Source of the DNA: CAG-390 sp045543615
GTDB lineage: Bacteria > Bacillota > Clostridia > Oscillospirales > CAG-272
Length of the DNA stretch: 56,708 nucleotides
NCBI GenBank assembly: GCA_045543615.1
Contig: JAZPXL010000025.1
Coordinates: 1-56,708 of the forward strand
Direction: 5' to 3'
The position numbers and the translations under genes were made by a program. Below, piece after piece: positions 1 through 8,705 of the stretch. Positions within the stretch are counted from its first letter, which is position 1; every line of letters begins with the position of its first letter. The notes under the pieces are model-generated. The model was given only the letters and a program-made list of their open reading frames with translations, was not told the origin of the DNA and made no database searches.

Positions 1-1604
1 GCCTGAGCCGCCGCAACTGCAGGATCTTCCTTTTCGTTAGCAACTACTGCCTCTGTTGTGAGGATTGTAGATGCGATGGAAGCTGCATTCTGGAGAGCAG
101 AACGAGTAACCTTAGTAGGATCTACGATTCCTGCCTTCATCATATCGCAGTAAACCTCGTTGTAAGCATCAAAGCCCCAGCCTACCTTGCGGGAAGCCAA
201 GATTCTCTCAACGATAACACCACCGTCAAAGCCTGCGTTTGCAGCGATCTGACGAACGGGAGCTTCAAGAGCACGGAGAACGATCTGAACACCTGTCTTC
301 TCGTCACCCTCAACTGTCTTGAGAAGCTTTGAAACCTCTGCGATGATATTGAGATAAGCTGTTCCACCACCGGGAACGATACCCTCTTCAACTGCTGCAC
401 GTGTAGCGTTGAGAGCGTCCTCGATGCGAAGCTTCTTTTCCTTCATTTCAACCTCAGTAGCCGCACCAACCTTGATAACTGCTACGCCACCTGCAAGCTT
501 TGCAAGTCTTTCCTGGAGCTTCTCACGGTCGAAGGAAGAGGTTGTGTTCTCAAGCTCTGCACGAATCTGTGCAATACGGTCAGCGATAGCCTCAGGAGTG
601 CCTGCACCGTCAACGATAACGGTTGTCTCCTTTGTAACCTTAACCTGACGAGCACGGCCGAGATCCATAAGAGTTGCATCCTTAAGCTCAAGACCGAGAT
701 CGGATGTGATAACCTGACCACCTGTAAGAATTGCGATATCACGGAGCATTTCCTTTCTCTTCTCACCGAAGGAAGGAGCCTTAACTGCTACGCAAGTAAA
801 TGTGCCACGGAGCTTGTTGAGGATGATTGTTGTGAGAGCCTCGCCATCAAGATCCTCGGCAACGATGAGGAGCTTCTTGCCTGTCTTAACGACCTGCTCA
901 AGAAGGGGAAGAATATCCTGAACTGCAGAAATCTTCTTGTCTGTGATGAGAACGAAGCAGTCATCAAGAACAGCCTCCATTTTCTCCATATCTGTTGCCA
1001 TATAGGGAGAAACGTAGCCACGGTCAAACTGCATACCCTCAACCACCTCGGAGGATGTCTCAGCAGACTTGGACTCTTCAACGGTGATAACACCGTCAGC
1101 TGTAACCTTTTCCATAGCGTCAGCGATAAGTGCGCCGATAACCTCGTCACCTGCAGAAATTGTACCTACACGTGCGATGTCCTCAGTACCGCTTACGGGC
1201 TTGGAAATAGCTGCAAGGCAAGCAACTGCACGGTCGATAGCCTTCTTCATACCCTTGCGAAGAATCATCGGGTTTGCACCTGCTGTAACATTCTTCATAC
1301 CCTCGTGGATCATAGCCTGAGCGAGAAGTGTTGCAGTTGTTGTGCCGTCGCCTGCTGCATCGTTTGTCTTTGTAGCTACCTCACGAACGAGCTGTGCGCC
1401 CATATTCTCTGCGGGATCGTCAAGCTCGATTTCTCTTGCGATAGTAACACCGTCATTTGTAATGAGGGGTGCGCCGTATTTCTTGTCAAGAACAACGTTG
1501 CGTCCCTTAGGTCCAAGTGTGATCTTTACTGTATCAGCAAGCTGATCTACGCCACGAAGAAGTGCATCTCTTGCGGCTGTGCCATAATAAATGTTCTTTG
1601 CCAT
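1..1604 (-). CDS. groEL: chaperonin GroEL (3' end cut by window edge)
   Basis: GroEL is the 60-kDa ring chaperonin that, with GroES, folds cytosolic proteins using ATP. The frame opens at the ATG at 1604 with MAKNIYYG and runs about 534 codons to the window edge without a stop. GroEL is usually about 540 residues, so only the last few codons are missing. Visible hallmarks are the ATP-binding loop GDGTTTAT near residue 86, LGPKGRNV near residue 30, and the equatorial GGG motif (IVPGGGTAY) near residue 410. It lies 23 bases downstream of groES in the same direction, the standard groES-groEL operon, under the CIRCE/HrcA promoter upstream of groES. Identity is certain; the extreme C-terminus cannot be seen. 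Confidence 0.98.
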   Translation of the reverse strand, partial: MAKNIYYGTAARDALLRGVDQLADTVKITLGPKGRNVVLDKKYGAPLITNDGVTIAREIELDDPAENMGAQLVREVATKTNDAAGDGTTTATLLAQAMIHEGMKNVTAGANPMILRKGMKKAIDRAVACLAAISKPVSGTEDIARVGTISAGDEVIGALIADAMEKVTADGVITVEESKSAETSSEVVEGMQFDRGYVSPYMATDMEKMEAVLDDCFVLITDKKISAVQDILPLLEQVVKTGKKLLIVAEDLDGEALTTIILNKLRGTFTCVAVKAPSFGEKRKEMLRDIAILTGGQVITSDLGLELKDATLMDLGRARQVKVTKETTVIVDGAGTPEAIADRIAQIRAELENTTSSFDREKLQERLAKLAGGVAVIKVGAATEVEMKEKKLRIEDALNATRAAVEEGIVPGGGTAYLNIIAEVSKLLKTVEGDEKTGVQIVLRALEAPVRQIAANAGFDGGVIVERILASRKVGWGFDAYNEVYCDMMKAGIVDPTKVTRSALQNAASIASTILTTEAVVANEKEDPAVAAAQ

Positions 1605-1627
1605 AACTATTATTCCTTTCGATTCAA

Positions 1628-1915
1628 TTATTCAATAACTGCAAGAATGTCTTTTTCAGAGATAATGGTGTACTCAACACCGTCAAGCTTAACCTCTGTT
1701 CCGGAATACTTGCTTGCTATAACCTTCTGTCCAACCTCAAGAGCAACGGGGATAATTACTCCGTCATCGTTCTTCTTTCCGGGGCCAACTGCTATAACCT
1801 CTGCAACCTGGGGCTTCTCCTGCGCACCGGCTGTCAGGATGATGCCACTCTGAGTCTTTTCTTCCGCTTCGACAAGCTTTATTACTACTCTGTCTGCCAA
1901 CGGTTTGATATTCAT
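1628..1915 (-). CDS. groES: co-chaperonin GroES
   Basis: GroES is the 10-kDa lid of the GroEL chamber. The 95-residue product has the family length and the typical start MNIKPLADRVVIK, the mobile-loop region (EKTQSGIILT, residues 19-28) that contacts GroEL, and the conserved end of the beta barrel (EYTIISEKDILAVIE). A purine-rich ribosome-binding site lies just before the ATG (GGAGGAAG read on the minus strand). It is first in the groES-groEL operon; transcription is expected to be repressed by HrcA through the CIRCE element about 55-80 bases upstream. No anomalies are seen. Confidence 0.98.
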   Translation of the reverse strand: MNIKPLADRVVIKLVEAEEKTQSGIILTAGAQEKPQVAEVIAVGPGKKNDDGVIIPVALEVGQKVIASKYSGTEVKLDGVEYTIISEKDILAVIE

Positions 1916-1968
1916 TTTTCTTCCTCCTTCGAAGTAAAAGGCTTGCGCCTAAAGTTTTCATATTGATT

Positions 1969-1995
1969 TTGGCACTCTTTTTGTCTGAGTGCTAA
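1969..1995 (-). promoter_or_regulatory. CIRCE heat-shock operator
   Basis: The inverted repeat is TTAGCACTC-N9-GAGTGCCAA on the minus strand, one base away from the canonical TTAGCACTC-N9-GAGTGCTAA. It lies between the promoter and groES. CIRCE is the binding site of the HrcA repressor, which releases it on heat shock. HrcA itself is not in the window. Confidence 0.96.
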
Positions 1996-2007
1996 ACTTA
2001 CTCTATC

Positions 2008-2035
2008 ATTGTACTACAAAATCCAAAAAAATCAA
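2008..2035 (-). promoter_or_regulatory. promoter of groESL
   Basis: Reading the minus strand, a -35 box TTGATT (2030-2035) is followed by a 16-bp spacer and a -10 box TACAAT (2008-2013), just upstream of the CIRCE element. The operator thus covers the early transcribed region. Confidence 0.75.
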
Positions 2036-2137
2036 GTGGTTTTGTCTCAAATTAACATAATGTTCACAATGTTTTTAGCACACGGATTTGTAATTGCCAA
2101 CAAAATTCGAGCATATATTATTTTGAGGTGAAAAAAG

Positions 2138-3481
2138 ATGCTCGAATATATAAACTCGCACTATCTGTCTTTGTTTGTAATTTTATTTCTGTTTGCAGGT
2201 GGAATATTTTTTATGTTCCGTCTGCGTTTTTTCGCTCTGCGCCACCCTCGTCTTTTGCTCCGTCCGTTCTTTCGCAAGGAGGCGAAAACGAGTGGGAACA
2301 GAAACTCACCACGGCGTGCGCTCTGGCTTGCGCTTGGAGGCGTGCTTGGAGTCGGCAACATCGTCGGCGTTTCCTCTGCCATATTCTACGGTGGGGCAGG
2401 AGCTGTGCTTTGGATGTGCGCATCAGCCGTACTTTCGGCAACGCTCAAATATGCCGAAACCGTGCTCGCACTATCGCACAGACGTGCTGACGGTGGCAGC
2501 TCATCAACAACAGATTACATTCGCAGGGCACTTACTGCAATTTCCCTGCCCCGTCTCGGCAATATTCTTGCGACCGTATTCGCTTGCCTCTGCCTTTGCA
2601 ATTCGCTATCTATGGGCTGTGTTATACAGATCAATGCACTCGCATCATCTTTTGAGTCTGTACTTGGAGTTGACAGCATTATAATAGGAGTCATCTCGGC
2701 GATCTTGATTATGATAGTTGCATCGGGTGGTATGCGCAGAATATCGGGAGCAACGGCTGCAATAGTGCCTTTTATGACGCTTCTGTTTGCAACCCTCTCC
2801 GTTATAGTCATCATCATTCGCCACGAGGTATTACCAACGGTTATAAGCGAAATTTTCCGTGACGCCTTTGATTTTTCATCTGCCGACTCTGTTTTAGGTG
2901 GCGTGGGAGGCTTTTTTCTATCACGAAGTGTGCGCCTCGGCATCAGCCGTGGGCTTCTCAGCAACGAGGGAGGGGCAGGTACGTCTCCTATGGCACACTC
3001 CACCTCGTCCTCGGATAATGCTGTCGAGCAGGGCTTCCTCGGTATTGCAGAGGTACTGATCGACACACTCATTCTCTGCACCCTCACGGCAATAGTCATT
3101 CTAATAAGCTACCCCTCGGTCAAGGTGTGGGGTGAAAACTCCGTGATGATGACGCTCGGTGCATATTCTGCCGTCCTCGGCGTATGGGTAGAGCCTCTTA
3201 TGTGCGTGCTCGTCAGCCTGTTTGCACTCGCCACCGTCTTCACTCAGACCTATTACGGTATGTCCTGCCTTAGATCCATTACCAAAAGCAAGACAGCCTT
3301 GCGTGCGCTGACGCTCGCCTATTCGCTTGCGGCAATAGCTGGCTCTTGTGCGCCCCCTCACTCTGTGTGGGGACTTGCCGATTTTTCGATCGGAATTATG
3401 ACGGTAATAAATGTTTCAGTTCTTCTCATCGAGCAGAAAACAATAGCAAAATTAACGGCAGATTATTTTTCCTCAGAGTAG
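2138..3481 (+). CDS. AGCS-family sodium:alanine/amino-acid symporter
   Basis: A predicted inner-membrane carrier of the alanine/glycine:cation symporter family (AGCS), which imports small neutral amino acids with Na+. The 447-residue protein has the family length and many hydrophobic segments. Family signatures are the GVGNIVGVSSAIFYGGAGA block (residues ~70-88) followed by the ALKYAETVLAL-type helix, and GLLSNEGGAGTSPMA in the middle of the protein. The start has GAGGTG eight bases upstream. It diverges from groES across 222 bases that hold CIRCE. At the 3' end its last 19 bases overlap the end of the convergent SGNH/LRR gene, so neither gene has its own terminator there. The exact substrate cannot be read from the sequence. 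Confidence 0.9.
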   Translation: MLEYINSHYLSLFVILFLFAGGIFFMFRLRFFALRHPRLLLRPFFRKEAKTSGNRNSPRRALWLALGGVLGVGNIVGVSSAIFYGGAGAVLWMCASAVLSATLKYAETVLALSHRRADGGSSSTTDYIRRALTAISLPRLGNILATVFACLCLCNSLSMGCVIQINALASSFESVLGVDSIIIGVISAILIMIVASGGMRRISGATAAIVPFMTLLFATLSVIVIIIRHEVLPTVISEIFRDAFDFSSADSVLGGVGGFFLSRSVRLGISRGLLSNEGGAGTSPMAHSTSSSDNAVEQGFLGIAEVLIDTLILCTLTAIVILISYPSVKVWGENSVMMTLGAYSAVLGVWVEPLMCVLVSLFALATVFTQTYYGMSCLRSITKSKTALRALTLAYSLAAIAGSCAPPHSVWGLADFSIGIMTVINVSVLLIEQKTIAKLTADYFSSE

Positions 3482-4923
3482 CCCCTCTTCATCATACTTC
3501 CGTAATTTGCCCAAAAATATCCCGTTACATAGGACTCGAAAGATTTCTCGGAATAAAGATAAATGCTTATATTTTCATTTGCGCCCTCAAACAAATTCAC
3601 CTGGTCAACGCTCATACTGCTTTCGTCTTCATTATATATATGAAGACTCTCAAGAGTCAAGCAGTCGCCAAAAGCACCACTCACTATCGAAACGATATTG
3701 TCACGGATAGTAATTGCCCTGAGTGCAATGCAATCATCAAACGCCCTCTCTCCAATCTCCATAACAAGCCGTCCATCGTGCGTGCGAGGTATCTCAAGCG
3801 TGGTCATCTCCAAGCCTGCGTCCTTGACACCGACAACAGCATAGCCGATGAGCGCACCGGTGTTATCGAGCTTTTCTTCATATATAAACAGGCTCTCCCA
3901 ATCGGACTCTCCGTCCTCGCCACCACCAAAGTCGAGAGGTCTGTCCTCAGGCTCGGGCAGCGTGAGCACGCATAGCTCGGTTATTCCAAGAAAACGGCGA
4001 AGATCTTGCGCCAAGTGCGAGGTGTGATGCGCCGCGCCTGCAGAGTTTGGATGGAAATTGCTATCGTAAAAATATTTGCTGTTCATCACGTAGTTTTCAG
4101 GGCTTCCGATAACCTCGCAATCAAGCGCAGCAGACAGAAATCTGTAAAGCGAGGCGTAGCTCTCGCTCGTCACGCCTGACTCTATCGCAGATTCATTCAT
4201 CGGTGGGAAGGTGTAGCAAACCCTCGCCCCTCTCTTCTCGCAAAAACGCACAAAATCATTGACGTAGTCAATAAACTCTGCAGAATAAATCTCTTCGGAA
4301 ATCTGGATAGTCTTGTTGATATCATATCCGAATGTCATCACATTGTACGGACGGGAGAACACAATGTCACCGTATTCATCAAAGGATGCACGGTTATACA
4401 CGCCCTGTGGGTCGAGCGTCTCTCCGAAATATTCAAGCTTTGAGACGAGGTGGTTAACTGCACCACCCATCATATCACCGAAATTTTGGGTACCGATAGC
4501 CCACAGAAGTGACTTGTCAGCATCAACTGCCTGCCAGGCAGACTCGGCGTTGAAGTAAAGCGAGAGCGTTTGTGCGTCAAGCTCAGGCGCAAGGACAACA
4601 ACGTCTCCCCGGTCTATCTCGCCCATTGCCATATCCATCATAATCTTTGTGCCGAGCGAGGCGTAGAGTCCGAAATTGACAACGGGCATATCGACAAGCT
4701 CACAGAGCATCTCGCTGTCAAGTCCGAAAGCAACGCTCGACCCACCAATGACAATCATCTTCTCACCCTCAAGAGATGAAAGCCTGTCATATTTAAGCGA
4801 CAATGCGCCAAGAAAGGTTTTCTCAAATGTAGGTGGCATAAACGCTATTGCCGAGGCAAGCATTCCAAACGGAATGAGCGCAAGCAGGAGTAGTGCCAAA
4901 GCTTTAAGTAATACTTTTTTCAT
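3463..4923 (-). CDS. SGNH-hydrolase-like protein with C-terminal BspA-type leucine-rich repeats
   Basis: A probable extracytoplasmic partner of the adjacent MBOAT acyltransferase, acting in O-acylation of a surface polysaccharide. The start chosen is the ATG at 4923 (MKKVLLKALA) because GGGAGGTG lies just before it; an upstream in-frame start would run into the MBOAT gene. The 486 residues comprise an N-terminal membrane anchor (residues ~5-27), an SGNH/AlgX-like region (GGSSVAFGLDS with the presumed nucleophile near residue 60; DSNFHPNSAG near residue 290, with the Asp/His pair), and two LRR_5/BspA-like units (IGERAFDDCIALRAITI, IVSGAFGDCLTLESLHI) near residues 390-440. The gene is last in the operon, 13 bases after the MBOAT stop. 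Domain order is the reverse of the lipoprotein at 6665-8674. Family placement is by motif only; the LRR target is unknown. Confidence 0.75.
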   Translation of the reverse strand: MKKVLLKALALLLLALIPFGMLASAIAFMPPTFEKTFLGALSLKYDRLSSLEGEKMIVIGGSSVAFGLDSEMLCELVDMPVVNFGLYASLGTKIMMDMAMGEIDRGDVVVLAPELDAQTLSLYFNAESAWQAVDADKSLLWAIGTQNFGDMMGGAVNHLVSKLEYFGETLDPQGVYNRASFDEYGDIVFSRPYNVMTFGYDINKTIQISEEIYSAEFIDYVNDFVRFCEKRGARVCYTFPPMNESAIESGVTSESYASLYRFLSAALDCEVIGSPENYVMNSKYFYDSNFHPNSAGAAHHTSHLAQDLRRFLGITELCVLTLPEPEDRPLDFGGGEDGESDWESLFIYEEKLDNTGALIGYAVVGVKDAGLEMTTLEIPRTHDGRLVMEIGERAFDDCIALRAITIRDNIVSIVSGAFGDCLTLESLHIYNEDESSMSVDQVNLFEGANENISIYLYSEKSFESYVTGYFWANYGSMMKRGYSEEK

Positions 4924-4936
4924 TTTGCACCTCCCG

Positions 4937-6430
4937 TCAGAATTGGAAATAGATAAAGGAGCTTGCCCCATCACCTGCAAGAAGAATGAGCCAGGCAAAC
5001 GCAACTGCCCATACTATGTAGATGTATCTAAGCGAGGTTGTGCCAAGCACTCTTGAAGCAACGCCCTCGCCACACTCGTTTTGAACATATCTCGGCGAGA
5101 GCTTGTTTTGATCCATTCTGTCCATAATAATTACGGAAAGAATAGCAACAAGCGCACCTGTGCCGTCCACTCCGAGTGAGGAAACAGTTGCATCAATATA
5201 ACTCTCACTAAGCGACCAATCGCTAAAGAGCTTGCACAGAAGTGTGCCAAGATCGCCAAACGTGCCTGCCCTGAAGAAGATCCAGGCAAACGAGACTAAA
5301 GCAAAGGTAATTATCTGCCTGCGAGCTCTCGCTCCCTTTGAGTCAAGGGAAAATCCAAGCGAGGTAAGCACACGTGCCCTAAGTCCTTGTGTTAGGTGTC
5401 CTATAACCTGGTAGATGCCGTGAATTGCGCCCCAAAGCACATAGGTCCACGCCGCACCGTGCCAAAGTCCCGACACGAGAAAAACTATCAAGAGGTTTAA
5501 CATATGACGCCATTTTGCGCATCTGCTTCCACCGAGTGGGAAGTAGAGATAATCACGAAACCAGCTTGAGAGCGAAATATGCCAACGATTCCAAAACTCC
5601 TTAATACTCTCTGCAGAGTACGGACGATCAAAGTTCTGCCCAAGCCTTATGCCCATAAGTCTTGCGCATCCGATGGCTATATCCGTATAGCCTGCAAAAT
5701 CCCCATAAATCTGGAACGCAAACGCAACTGTCGCCAAAGCTACGGAAAGTCCCGTTGCACTCTCCGGGCTATCATAAACATTTACGACATAGGTTGCGCA
5801 GAGGTCTGCAACAACGACCTTCTTGAAAAAGCCGATGAGCATAATCTTCAAACCCTGGGAAAAGTCCTCACGGTTAAATTTATTGTGTGAGTGAAGCTGT
5901 GGGAGAAGATTGTCGGGTCTTTCGATAGGCCCTGCAACAAGCTGTGGGAAGAACGAAACAAAGAGAGCGTAATATCCAAAATGATATTCAGGCTCAATAT
6001 CCCCCCTGTAAACGTCAATCACGTATGAAAGCGTCTGAAAGGTGTAGAACGAAATGCCGACGGGCAGAAGCAGACCGAGCGTAAAGCTCTCGCTCTCGCC
6101 ACCACCAAAAAGAGCAAATACATCAAGAAAGCTGTTGGCAAGAAAATCGAAATATTTGTAGAAAAACAGCACGCCAAGTGATGCTATAAGTGTTAGCAAA
6201 AAGCATAGCTTACGCACGCCCTTTTTCTTACTTTTCTTGATTATTATAGCACAGCCATAGGATATTACAGTTGTAAAAACGATAAGGAAAATAAGCTCGA
6301 CGTTCCAAGACAGATAGAAGTAATAGCTTGCAAACAAAAGCATTATCCAGCGCAATTTCTGCGGAAGCAGAAAATAGAGCAGAACAACTATCGGCAGAAA
6401 TACGAGAAATTCAAATGAATTAAATACCAT
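4937..6430 (-). CDS. MBOAT family membrane O-acyltransferase (AlgI/DltB-like)
   Basis: A multi-pass membrane enzyme expected to move an acyl (usually acetyl) group across the membrane for attachment to an exported polysaccharide by a partner protein. The 497 residues start MVFNSFEFLVFLPIVVLLYF, typical of AlgI-like proteins. They contain the VGISFYTFQTLSYVIDVYRG block, FPQLVAGPIERP, the RWHISLSSWFRDYLYFPLGG signature and GLWHGAAWTYVLWG with the catalytic histidine, so all active-site landmarks are present. It is preceded by GGGAGGG and sits between the 72-residue membrane protein and the SGNH/LRR protein in one minus-strand run. Two other MBOAT genes occur in the window (15725-17116, intact motifs; 45427-46872, motifs lost). 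Confidence 0.93.
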   Translation of the reverse strand: MVFNSFEFLVFLPIVVLLYFLLPQKLRWIMLLFASYYFYLSWNVELIFLIVFTTVISYGCAIIIKKSKKKGVRKLCFLLTLIASLGVLFFYKYFDFLANSFLDVFALFGGGESESFTLGLLLPVGISFYTFQTLSYVIDVYRGDIEPEYHFGYYALFVSFFPQLVAGPIERPDNLLPQLHSHNKFNREDFSQGLKIMLIGFFKKVVVADLCATYVVNVYDSPESATGLSVALATVAFAFQIYGDFAGYTDIAIGCARLMGIRLGQNFDRPYSAESIKEFWNRWHISLSSWFRDYLYFPLGGSRCAKWRHMLNLLIVFLVSGLWHGAAWTYVLWGAIHGIYQVIGHLTQGLRARVLTSLGFSLDSKGARARRQIITFALVSFAWIFFRAGTFGDLGTLLCKLFSDWSLSESYIDATVSSLGVDGTGALVAILSVIIMDRMDQNKLSPRYVQNECGEGVASRVLGTTSLRYIYIVWAVAFAWLILLAGDGASSFIYFQF

Positions 6431-6442
6431 TCTCTGCCCTCC

Positions 6443-6661
6443 CTACGCCGTACACACAAGAAGAATGATGAGAGTTATGAGCAAATATTCGGAAAGTGTT
6501 GCCCCGACTATTGCAAGGAAGACAAACAAGGCAATTACAATTGCAAATGCCACCGCAGCCCACACTATCTTTTTCTTTTGTGTAAATTCAAGTCTGAGAG
6601 CTATAATAGCAGAGACAAGCATCACACCTATCGGCAGAGCGTTTTGTATCAGAATGTCCAT
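6443..6661 (-). CDS. small hypothetical membrane protein
   Basis: A 72-residue, strongly hydrophobic protein of unknown function. It has an amphipathic first segment (residues 1-23, ending in LEFTQ), a basic patch KKK (29-31), and two further hydrophobic stretches, (V)WAAVAFAIVIALFVFLAIVGA and LLITLIILLVCTA, suggesting two or three membrane spans. It starts three bases after the stop of the upstream lipoprotein gene, with GAGAGGG as ribosome-binding site, and is followed 12 bases later by the MBOAT gene. The tight spacing argues that it is translated as part of the O-acylation operon, perhaps as an accessory subunit. No family is recognised. Confidence 0.6.
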   Translation of the reverse strand: MDILIQNALPIGVMLVSAIIALRLEFTQKKKIVWAAVAFAIVIALFVFLAIVGATLSEYLLITLIILLVCTA

Positions 6662-6664
6662 CGC

Positions 6665-8674
6665 TTACCCTCTCCCGTCCTGATTATTCGCAAGTGCCGC
6701 TAAAATATCCTTAGCAAGCCTGTCGGTTCGCACGTGGCTGCCCTCCGTTGTAAGATGGTAGTCCGAATTGAAGAAATATCGGCTCTCCATCGCAAAGTCT
6801 CCTACATCTGAGATCCGTTTGTCAAATGCGAAATTCTTCATAAGCGCAAGCATAAACGCAGTTTGAGTAACCTCGCCCCTTGAATCCTCCGTGAGTGACT
6901 CGATATTGACAGCTCCAAAGCTGAGATAAAGCGTCATTCCACTCTCACGGCACATCTCAAGCACTCGGTTGAGATTTGAAACGTAGCCACTCTTTATTAC
7001 CGTTGTTGAGTATGCTCGTGAAGAATATGACGGCGTGTAGTTTGTGCCTGTCTTGAGCATTATATAGTCACCGTACGAGTTTACGGTCTGGCTTGTGTAC
7101 TTTTCGTAGTCCTGCGCCTTCATCGTAAGCCTGCTTGAATTGAATGACGCAAATGACGAAAACAGCTTTGTGTAATGCCTGATATCAACAAGCGAGAACG
7201 CATCATACGCTCCCTCAAATATCTGCCAGAGCGTTGTGTTTATGGTGTTGTTGCCATACTGATAGGTCTCGCTGTTTTCAGGAGCGTGGATAAGTATATC
7301 TCCCTCCCCTGCAAAATGCGAAATCACCTCAAGGTAAAACGCCGCCGAGGTGCTGACGTTGCAACCGTAATTGACAACATTGTATTTGTTGCCCAAAGCA
7401 GCCTCAAGTCGCGCAGAATCAACGCCGTAGGCAACATTGGAGCCACCTGTAATTACAATCTTCGGTGAGCTTGCCGTCATCAGCCTTTCGTACTTGATTT
7501 GGTATGTACCATTTCTCGTCGAGATATATCTCGGCTCAACCGTGGCTTGCAAATAAAGCGTTGACAGCTCCCCACATCCTACAAATGAGTTGTCGGATAC
7601 AGTCTTGACTCCGTCGGAGAAATAGAGGGTTTTAAGCTTTTTACAATTTAAAACTGCCTTGTCGAGAACGACCTCAACATTTCTCGAAATATAGAGAGTG
7701 TGAAACTCTTCGTCCCGAAACGCCTCGCCAAATATTCTCTTTACCGTCTTGCCGCCAATTGTCTCGGGGATGACAACGATCTCATCGTCTCCGTTGTATT
7801 TTGTTATCGTAATTGTCCCTGACTTCTCTGAATATTCAAATTTCGACTCGTCCGTAACCTTAAGCCATTGACAATATAGCTGCGCTACGTCACTCTCAGG
7901 CATAACGATATTCCAGCCACAGCCATAATATCTGCCACTTCCGTCACTTTCCGTGTTGTAGCCTGCAAGCACATAGCCCTCACGGGTGAAATAGTCCTTG
8001 TTGATAAGCGAGTTCGGGCAGGTGTAAACTGAGTTTTTCCACTCAACACAAATTGCCTCACTACCACCCGTGACCTGTCCACCGTTGGCGTTGTAGACTA
8101 TAAGAGACGCACCCTCTGAGGCATAATTCGGGTAGAGAGAGAGCTCACCCTCAAGCTCAAAGCTGTACTCTCTGATATAGGATACAGGCACTCCACCGTC
8201 CTCAAGCGCAGCACCGTGAGAATATCCGATAAAAAGCTTGCCGTTTTTCTTCTCAGGCGCACTGACAGTTATCTTCGTGCCTTCCTTGTACTGTCCCGCC
8301 TCAACGCTTGACACGATCTCATCCGAAAAGCTGAAGCTGTATTCATCAAGCTTTCGGGAAATCACCTCAATAGTAAGTGGGACTGTGACGTTTTCCACCG
8401 TCAGCCGTCCGTCGGCATAGGTCGCACCCTCGCACGCCACTATGGAAAAATCATCGTCAAGCGTGATATCAAATACCACGCTCTCACCGACATAGGCTCT
8501 CCTCGGATTGTCACCCTCAACCGTCACGCCCTCGTCGTGCGCCACCATAACCAAAACTGTGGCTCTCTCCTCACCGTCCACCCCTGCGTCGCAAGACGCA
8601 AAGGAAAGACAAGCAAAAACGATCAGTAATAAGCGTATAAGTCGCATTATGGAGAAATATGTTGTTTTTTTCAT
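6665..8674 (-). CDS. surface lipoprotein: InlB-type repeat, BspA leucine-rich repeats, C-terminal SGNH-like domain
   Basis: A 669-residue predicted lipoprotein. Its N-terminus is a signal peptide with a basic start (MKKTT...MRLIRLL), a hydrophobic core and a lipobox-like FASC near residue 28. Next comes a beta-rich region and a Listeria-Bacteroides repeat (YNANGGQV ... REGYVLAGYNTESDGSG ... LYCQW, residues ~190-270). It is followed by BspA/LRR_5 units (VKRIFGEAFRDEEFHTLYIS, KLKTLYFSDGV, ELSTLYL; ~285-375). The C-terminal ~260 residues are SGNH/AlgX-like: GGSNVAYGVDS near residue 410 and NSDYHLTTEGS near residue 635. These are the same landmarks as in the protein at 3463-4923, but the LRR lies on the opposite side. 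GAGGAA precedes the start. Operon position suggests a role in binding or acylating a surface glycan. The catalytic assignment is inferred. Confidence 0.72.
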   Translation of the reverse strand: MKKTTYFSIMRLIRLLLIVFACLSFASCDAGVDGEERATVLVMVAHDEGVTVEGDNPRRAYVGESVVFDITLDDDFSIVACEGATYADGRLTVENVTVPLTIEVISRKLDEYSFSFSDEIVSSVEAGQYKEGTKITVSAPEKKNGKLFIGYSHGAALEDGGVPVSYIREYSFELEGELSLYPNYASEGASLIVYNANGGQVTGGSEAICVEWKNSVYTCPNSLINKDYFTREGYVLAGYNTESDGSGRYYGCGWNIVMPESDVAQLYCQWLKVTDESKFEYSEKSGTITITKYNGDDEIVVIPETIGGKTVKRIFGEAFRDEEFHTLYISRNVEVVLDKAVLNCKKLKTLYFSDGVKTVSDNSFVGCGELSTLYLQATVEPRYISTRNGTYQIKYERLMTASSPKIVITGGSNVAYGVDSARLEAALGNKYNVVNYGCNVSTSAAFYLEVISHFAGEGDILIHAPENSETYQYGNNTINTTLWQIFEGAYDAFSLVDIRHYTKLFSSFASFNSSRLTMKAQDYEKYTSQTVNSYGDYIMLKTGTNYTPSYSSRAYSTTVIKSGYVSNLNRVLEMCRESGMTLYLSFGAVNIESLTEDSRGEVTQTAFMLALMKNFAFDKRISDVGDFAMESRYFFNSDYHLTTEGSHVRTDRLAKDILAALANNQDGRG

Positions 8675-8705
8675 ATTAGTTCCTCTACGCTGATTATTTG
8701 GTCTC

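Noticed and set aside
4923..5004. Longer start for the SGNH/LRR gene
   Set aside because: It would place the start inside the MBOAT gene and put a polar stretch ahead of a good signal anchor; GGGAGGTG precedes the ATG at 4923.
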